DNA of 64,000 nucleotides from Sipunculus nudus (lineage: Eukaryota; Annelida; Sipuncula; Golfingiida; Sipunculidae), in contig CM049319.1 in NCBI GenBank assembly GCA_026874595.1, positions 61,824,917 through 61,888,916 of the forward strand, in the 5' to 3' direction. Position 1 is the first letter of the stretch; each line of letters begins with the position of its first letter. This document shows, one piece after another, positions 57,811-64,000 of this stretch. The notes under the pieces are model-generated. The model was given only the letters and a program-made list of their open reading frames with translations. It was not told where the DNA came from and searched no databases. A program made the position numbers and the translations under genes.

Positions 57811-60245
57811 CTAGATGTGTCGGAACGACACGAATGCCAACGCCTTGGGCAAATTAGAAACATTTGTAAAATTTGGAAAATTTTTTAAGTTCAGGAGATG
57901 TCGTATGGTCAAAAGTAGGTCAACAAGGGCAAAATGAAAACTCGATCTGTAACGGGTCATTATCAAGCAACACGTCAAAAATCATGCCAGTATATGCAGG
58001 CATTGTGGAAAAAAGTCCATACATGTGCATTTTCCATAAAAATTTCTGTCTTTCATGAAATTTTCTATGTTTAGGATCCGTAAAACAATTAAAAGTAGGT
58101 CAACCAGGAGGAAACGCAAACTCGATCTGTAGCTGTCATTATCTGCCCACCCAAAAAAAATCAGGGTGGTATCTGCAGGCATTGAGGAAAAAAAGTCAGT
58201 ACATATGCATTTGTTATGAAAATTTATATTTTTCATGAAACTTTCTATGTTCAGGAGCAGTCAAATGGTCAAAAGTAGGTCAACTGAGACAAAACAAGAA
58301 TTCAATCTGTAACTGGTCATTATCTGCCTACACACCAAAAATCAGGCCCATATCTGCAGGCACTGCAAAAAAAGTCCATACATGTGCACCTTTTTTATGA
58401 AATTTTCTATGTTAGAGCACCGTCAAACGGTCAAAAATAGGTCAACTGGGACAAAACGTAAACTCCATCTGTAACTGGTCAATATCTGCCGACACACCAA
58501 AAATCAGGCCAATATCTGCAGGCATTGCGAAAAAATGTCTGTACATGTGTATTTGTCATGAAATTTCATATTTTTCATGAAATTTTCTATGTTCAGGAGC
58601 CGTAAAACGGTCAAAAGTAGGTCAACCGGGACGAAACGCGAACTCGATCTGTAACTGGTCTATATCTGCTAACACACCAAAATTAGGCCAATATCTGCAG
58701 GCACTGTAAAAAAAAGTCCGTACATGTGTATCTGTCATGAATATTTCTATTTTTCATGAAAATTTCTAAGTTTAGGAGCCATAAAACGGTCAAAAGTAGG
58801 TCAACCAGGACGAAACGCGAACTCGATCTGTAACTGGTCTATATCTGTCCACACACAAAAAATCAGGCCAATATCTGCAGGCACTGAGAAAAAAAAACCG
58901 TACATATGTATTTGTCATGAAATTTCATATTTTTCATGAAATTTTCTAAGTTCAGGAGCCGTAAAACTGTCAAAAGTAGGTCAACCAGGACGAAACGGAA
59001 CTCGATCTGTAACTGGTCTATATCTGCTCACACACCAAAAATCAGGCCAATATCTGCAGGCATTGCGAAAAAAAGTCCGTACATGTGTATCTGTCATGAA
59101 TATTTCTATTTTTCATGAAATTTTCTAAGTTTAGGAACCGTAAAACGGTCAAAAGTAGGTCAACCAGGACGAAACGCGAACTTGATCTGTAACTGGTCTA
59201 TATCTGCCGACACACCAAAAATCAGGCCAATATCTGCAGGCATTGCGAAAAAAAAGTCCGTACATGTGTATCTGTCATGAATATTTTTATTTTTCATGAA
59301 ATTTTCTAAGTTTAGGAGCCGTAAAACGGTCAAAAGTAGGTCAACTGGGACGAAACGCGAACTCGATCTGTAACTGGTCTATATCTGTCCACACACAAAA
59401 AATCAGGCCAATATCTGCAGGCACTGAGAAAAAAAAACGTACATATGTATTTGTCATGAAATTTCATATTTTTCATGAAATTTTCTAAGTTCAGGAGCCG
59501 TAAAACGGTCAAAAGTAGGTCAACCAGGACGAAATGCGAACTCGATCTGTAACTGGTCTATATCTGCTCACACACCAAAAATCAGGCCAACATCTGCAGG
59601 TATTGCGAAAAAAAGTCCGTACATGTGTATCTGTCATGAATATTTCTATTTTTCATGAAATTTTCTAAGTTTAGGAACCGTAAAACGGTCAAAAGTAGGT
59701 CAAACAAAATGAAACGCGAACTCGATCTGTAACTGGTCTATATCTGCTAACACACCAAAAATCAGGCCAATATCTGCAGGCATTGCGAAAAAAAGTCCGT
59801 ACATGTGTATCTGTCATGAATATTTTTATTTTTCATGAAATTTTCTAAGTTTAGGAGCCGTAAAACGGTCAAAAGTAGGTCAACTGGGACGAAACGCGAA
59901 CTCGATCTGTAACTGGTCTATATCTGCTCACACACCAAAAATCAGGCCAATATCTGCAGGCATTGCGAAAAAAAGTCCGTACATGTGTATCTGTCATGAA
60001 TATTTCTATTTTTCATGAAATTTTCTAAGTTTAGGAGCCGTAAAACGGTCAAAAGTAGGTCAACCGGGACGAAACGCGAACTCGATCTGTAACTGGTCTA
60101 TATCTGCCCACACACCAAAAATCAGGCCAATATCTGCAGGCATTGCGAAAAAAAATCCGTACAACTGTTTCATTTCGGAATGACGGAATGACGGACATGG
60201 GTAAAACTAAATGCCCCGGCCACTTTGTGGCGGGGGCATAAAAAT
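57811..60245 (+). mobile_element. Non-autonomous element with hairpin ends and satellite core
   Basis: The left side has CTAGATGTGTCGGAACGACA; its GTGTCG-GAA-CGACAC hairpin lies at 57817-57831. The right side has a GGAATGACGGAATGACGGAC run (60177-60196) and then a long hairpin ATGCCCCGGCCAC-TTT-GTGGCGGGGGCAT (60211-60239, one mismatch). Between them lie 13 units of a 180-bp satellite. Left-end hairpin, tandem core, tetranucleotide-like run and GC-rich terminal hairpin match the plan of bivalve pearl / Helentron-associated elements (family knowledge). No replicase is encoded, so mobility would depend on another element. Confidence 0.72.
57880..60177 (+). repeat. 180-bp satellite, 13 monomers, with a 540-bp trimer
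   Basis: The AGGTCAAC word lies at 57921, 58101, 58281, 58443, 58623, 58802, 58982, 59161, 59342, 59521, 59701, 59881 and 60061 (positions of its CAAC). Spacings are 179-181 bp except one 162-bp monomer. Left monomers are diverged and right ones nearly identical. Variant marks (CTGTCCACACACAAAA and GCACTGAGAAAAAAAA with GTCATGAAATTTC) occur at 58845-58925 and 59385-59462, 540 bp apart, so three monomers were duplicated as a block. Confidence 0.95.
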
Positions 60246-60255
60246 TCTGCCCAGA

Positions 60256-60345
60256 AACCTAAGCGGCGGTGGCAGCAGTGGTGGCGGCGTCCAACTGAAA
60301 ACATAGTATCTGCAAAACTCTGTTTTGGCGAATGCTATAAATGTT
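60256..60345 (+). mobile_element. Fragment sharing the terminus of the 49.8-50.7 kb element
   Basis: GCGGCGGTGGCAGCAGTGG..GAAAACATAGTATC here corresponds to GCGGCGGCGG..GAAAACATAGTATC at 50583-50630. It is a solo end. Confidence 0.5.
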
Positions 60346-61126
60346 AATATTATGCTATATAGGTTAATATTTATATAACAAATCTTTCATCTGCAAACAG
60401 AGCAACACAGGCTTTTGATGAAACATGTTTTACAATAGGTTATTCATTCTGCGCCTGCAGCAACAGTGATTTCAATGCATGGGCATTTGACCTACTTCAA
60501 GAAAAGGCATTTCTGTCTGATTAAGGAAGAAATTATTAAAAAATCAAACACATATATATATATTACAAATATTATTACGTTTTCCATAACATGGGAAGGA
60601 TGAATTAAAGGGTATGCTTAAAAATTTAAGACTAATTTTAATTTATGAACAAATAAATATTAAAATTAATATTCACATCTTTATATATTTAATAATCATA
60701 TTAATATTATTTTAAATTTTGCAATAATTGCTATAACTAGTGTAATTTAAATATATCAACATTCCTGAATTGTCAAGCATGATATTTATAAAGTTAAACT
60801 TTTAGATTTATAATCTTTATTTTTATGTCTGCAATTTATGTTTTAGAAATTTAGAGCAAACAAATTCATAAATTAAACCAGTAAATAAACCAATCATGAA
60901 CCAATTGTGACTGCATATTAATAATATTAACTCTGACCTTACATTTATTATATTGACATTGTATTTGAATTTGTTACAGAATAAATCACAGATAAGATAA
61001 TACAACACAAGGAATTTGTTTAAAGGTAATGAGTTTAAGCTGTCTGACACTGACTTTTGAAAAAAGGGAGCCGGTGCCTGCCAGATTCAAGTCAAAGTAA
61101 TATTCAACTTTCAGCTGTAAACGTAC
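60346..61126. other. AT-rich DNA; nothing seen
   Basis: No supportable feature. Confidence 0.5.
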
Positions 61127-61373
61127 CTTCAGCCCATGCAGTGGGGAACATTGAGCCAAGATTTCCTGAAATAGATTTCAATATCCGGAATGTGCCCAGG
61201 CTAACTGTTAACAATAGGGGGTTAACGAGCGAACGCCAATCGTGCCATCTGTACGGTTGATTACAAACTCCATGAATGGCATCTGATGCCTGTGTGGCGT
61301 GTAGGACAAGCAGTATGCCTTTTATCTGGAAGAACAAATCCTTCACAAAAGCCTGATCACTAGCACAGCTGGC
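61127..61373 (-). CDS. Candidate minus-strand exon, 82 open codons
   Basis: On the minus strand an acceptor (TTTGCCCATTCCAG, exon from 61373) and a strong donor (GCTGAAG|GTACGTTTAC, exon to 61127) enclose 247 bp. One frame is open across the whole exon, ending one base into a codon. It includes DQAFVKDLFFQIKGILLVLH and RSLVNPLLLTVSLGTFRILK, partly hydrophobic. Joined to the next exon-like segment on this strand (40844) the frame would read about 15 more codons and stop, so the exon might instead be an untranslated leader. The plus strand is also open here for 67 codons, which weakens the coding case; the splice sites are the main evidence. Confidence 0.35.
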
Positions 61374-63634
61374 TGGAATGGGCAAACATTCGGAATTCAA
61401 TTATACTTCATACTATTAAGACCTATTTCCCCAGTCAAAGCCCCCCATACTTTATCGCCAGCAGCTGCGATTGCAGTACATGTGCATCCCTGAAAATCAA
61501 CACTTAACACAACATGGGGATGAAAACACCCAGCTATTGATCCAAGATCAATAATCTTCTATAATCCAAATCATCAAGTAAACATAATCTGAGACTGATC
61601 TTTTGCATGTATTAAATTCAGCGATAACATATTTTTCATTCAATCAAACACTTTAATATTCAGTCAATCAAAAATGTTCTCCTTTAATTGTATTATATAT
61701 TATTTGAAATATATAAATCCAATGATAAAGGACTGTCAATCTGGACTCCCCTTAAGAAATAAAAAATTCAAACAGAATTCTGCATTCTAAAGAATGCAAG
61801 CCTCTGATTCGCCCCAATTTCCCAGGTTCATTTTGTGGATAAGTGACTGTAAAACTGTAACTATTCTTTGATGATGTTCCTTGATCAGATCATGTGCCAG
61901 ATCCACACCAGAACGTAACTGATTCTTTGTTGGCCCATTCCTGAAATGCCCTGAAAATTTCATGAGATTCTGTTTATGCCTGCTTAATTATGTTGTGAAG
62001 AAACACACACAAACATGCAAACATGAATGAATACATACCCTCCAGGTGGGTCATGACGTTCAGCTAAGGAGCCTTGCTCTGCATCCACATGTAAAGCAGT
62101 GTGTCCACTGAACCAAATACAGGTATACGGTGAACCCTATAGGCGTATTCCCATCATCTTCCCACATTACAGATAACAAACAAAGTGTTCATATCCAGGA
62201 AGGGGAAACTATGCAGTTACTCTGACAACTATTTTAAGACTCATTATTACATCATATCCTTCTTACAATTTTATTTATATAATATGGTGTCTTATATATA
62301 TATATATAAGGGTGATGGACAAAAGACCACCCCCATAAGCGCAGACTAGGACAAAATCCCATCCTTGACTAGAATATAAAATTGAATGAATTTTTTAACA
62401 AATACATGATTATTTTAATACTTATGTATACAATTCAAATGCTGCTATTTGTCTCTCACTAGAAAAGTCTTACGGCATATCTTAAATTCATTCCTTGAAG
62501 GAATATTCTAATATCTGGAAAAAAACTGCATAAACTATTATATGTATTTGGAAAAACTGCATAATTATAGTATGTGCATGATGAAGAATGCATTTTGTCC
62601 AGGATGGTTTTATGGATGCCACCAGTTATTAGTTAGTATAAATTTTGATGGGCAATATGCAGATGGGCAGTTTGCAGCTGTCAGTCATCATCTATTGTTA
62701 AAATGTCACAAGACAGTCCAGCCAGAAAAAAGTCTGAGGTCAAATTTGATGCAGGAAGAGGAGGAAAGCATGACTTGCAGCCTGCAAAGTCAGGCAGGTT
62801 AAAAACACAATAAATACTAAAAAATAAATCTATATTTATTATATGTAATCTCCTGTAATTTAATCAATATATATCTTTCTATCACTCATGCATACAGCTG
62901 CCACTGAGTTAAATTAATTAAACCATAATTAACAGGAGAGAAAAAAAGTCACACTGCTCAAGGGAATCTGTCTTGCTGTATGAGCATTTTATGCTGTTGA
63001 TTACAAGATGACATCAGATGGCCAGACAAAGTACAGGAAAACATTGTTAAAAACTACATAAGCTGGATTGGTCCTGATTTCATAATTTGGTTTAGCTTTA
63101 ATGATTGCACTGATGGAGAGATATTAAAGTGCTCTGGTATAAAGAATATCAAACTGCTCCTATTATATGAACAGATACTTACTGAGCGATCTACTAGTAT
63201 ATTATGATTAATGGTGGTGACACTCGACTGTTGTCATGCAAATTCTCTGTGAATCTGTCACAGAAATGCACCATTTTAGTTTTGCAATTTAAGGGAACGA
63301 TACCAAGCATGTTTTAATGAACTTGATGAATCTTATATTTTTAACAGATTATTTTTTATAATCTATGTATTAGATGATAAAAGTCTTTTGTTTAAGTTTC
63401 AAAATATAAGCTTCAAAATTTACAAGCAATAAATCAAGAAATATTGTAACAGTATGTGGTGTCAAACACTGGGTAATTCAGATCAGGGTAATTTCATCTT
63501 CATAAGCTTACAAAATTTCAGGTCAATTCATGCAGTCACATTTGAAATTCATAGCCAAATAATAACAAATCTACATAAAAACAAATTTAAAGTGTCAAAG
63601 ATATACGCAGCAGGGACTTTGAAAAGAACCAGTC
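61374..63634. other. Mostly unique DNA; one small ORF; no gene confirmed
   Basis: The complex island of the candidate exon continues to about 61500. At 62049-62070 GTCATGACGTTCAGCTAAGG resembles the palindromic element end. A short TA run lies at 62294-62308. The remainder is AT-rich. Confidence 0.4.
62703..62813 (+). CDS. Small ORF, 36 codons (hypothetical)
   Basis: ATG in good context (AAAATGTC, A at -3) opens MSQDSPARKKSEVKFDAGRG and continues, basic and hydrophilic, to TAA. The frame is open for 18 codons upstream of the ATG, so it could also be part of an exon after the weak acceptor CAGTTTGCAG. Adjacent frame is open too. No family recognised. Confidence 0.15.
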   Translation: MSQDSPARKKSEVKFDAGRGGKHDLQPAKSGRLKTQ

Positions 63635-63990
63635 TTTTGTCAAGGTTAGAGCACAGGACTCAAAGCTTCGAGCTTGTGAGTTCAAACCTAAGCTGAGATA
63701 TTTCACAGTTAGCCCCAACCCACAGTGAGCGCTATGCAGGCGCAATGAGAACACTGTGCCCCACAGCTGTGTATCACTTGTACATGAGTGGGTCTTTTGG
63801 GGTTCCTTGGTGTTATGACCCAGCAATGGGAATGACTGCACCCCAGGACTGACAGGTGTGGTAGAACTAGGCCTGGATGACAAGAGAATACAAAATACAA
63901 TGACAGGTGGTAAGTTCAACTGCCCTGTCATGTAGTACCAAAGTGAAACAAGTGACCCATGGGTCATGACGCTCAGCTGACTGGGAAGAG
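63635..63990 (+). mobile_element. tRNA-derived repeat with palindromic tail
   Basis: A tRNA-like head has box-A-like AGGTTAGAGCACAGG (about 63643-63657) and box-B-like GTGAGTTCAAACCT (63676-63689). About 260 bp of non-tRNA body follows. It ends near a perfect 14-bp palindrome TGACCCATGGGTCA (63953-63966) and TCAGCTGA (63973-63980). The 126-codon minus-strand open frame here is an artefact of the repeat. The palindrome may instead be the start of a separate element running off the window. Confidence 0.5.
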
Positions 63991-64000
63991 ATTCGCAAAA

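Noticed and set aside
57880-60177. CRISPR-like array
   Set aside because: The 180-bp units are contiguous satellite monomers with no unique spacers, in a eukaryotic context.
63587-63967. 126-codon minus-strand open frame
   Set aside because: Lies on a tRNA-derived repeat and its palindromic tail; no protein features.

Overview
This looks like eukaryotic, very probably bivalve-mollusc, nuclear DNA: a gene-poor, AT-rich stretch dominated by introns and intergenic sequence. Three things point to a bivalve. Several tandem-repeat-cored mobile elements resemble the pearl / Helentron-associated elements of bivalves. tRNA-derived SINE heads are scattered through the window. GACG/GATG micro-runs occur next to AGCTGA palindromes. 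No complete, confidently named protein gene is present. Most long open frames are shadows in repeats or AT-rich DNA, and many lack an ATG.

Layout. 1-2.6 kb is unique sequence. 2.6-3.9 kb is a minisatellite whose later units carry poly-G tracts. 5.9-7.3, 8.4-9.3, 14.4-15.4, 18.0-18.3, 21.3-22.3 and 41.0-41.7 kb are islands of balanced, complex, homeodomain-motif-rich sequence that look like regulatory or conserved non-coding DNA; conservation itself cannot be seen here. A hAT-like MITE lies at 10.09-10.51 kb and a promoter-like cluster (paired octamers, TATA, CCAAT, ZNF143-like) at 10.9-11.07 kb. 20.4, 25.8, 29.4 and 29.9 kb hold tRNA-derived SINE pieces. From 42.4 kb rightwards the window is mostly repeats: a 51-bp minisatellite (42.4-43.7), a ~160-bp degenerate array (46.3-47.4), ~330-bp repeats (49.8-50.7), a large 30-bp minisatellite with internal higher-order duplications (50.7-53.5), pearl-like element ends (47.8, 53.5, 53.9-54.6, 56.3), ~250-280-bp repeats (56.9-57.8), and a 180-bp satellite with a 540-bp trimer duplication inside an element bounded by hairpins (57.8-60.2).

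Genes. The best-supported transcription signals are exon-like segments with good splice sites. On the minus strand these are 61127-61373, 40707-40844 and 24337-24459. Read in that order they could be untranslated or 5' exons, followed by an exon carrying a start codon; the in-frame stop at 40.7 kb fits a start at 24.39 or 24.38 kb. That would make a long gene read right to left, with introns of 16-20 kb full of regulatory-like islands, as in many developmental regulators. Plus-strand exon-like segments lie at 26659-26699, 28564-28752, 30647-30774, 38300-38455, 38702-38737, 40943-41034 and 56722-56888. The 40.7-41.05 kb island has strong donors facing outward on both strands and could hold a bidirectional promoter. 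Good-looking splice pairs do arise by chance over 64 kb on two strands, so RNA-seq is the deciding test.
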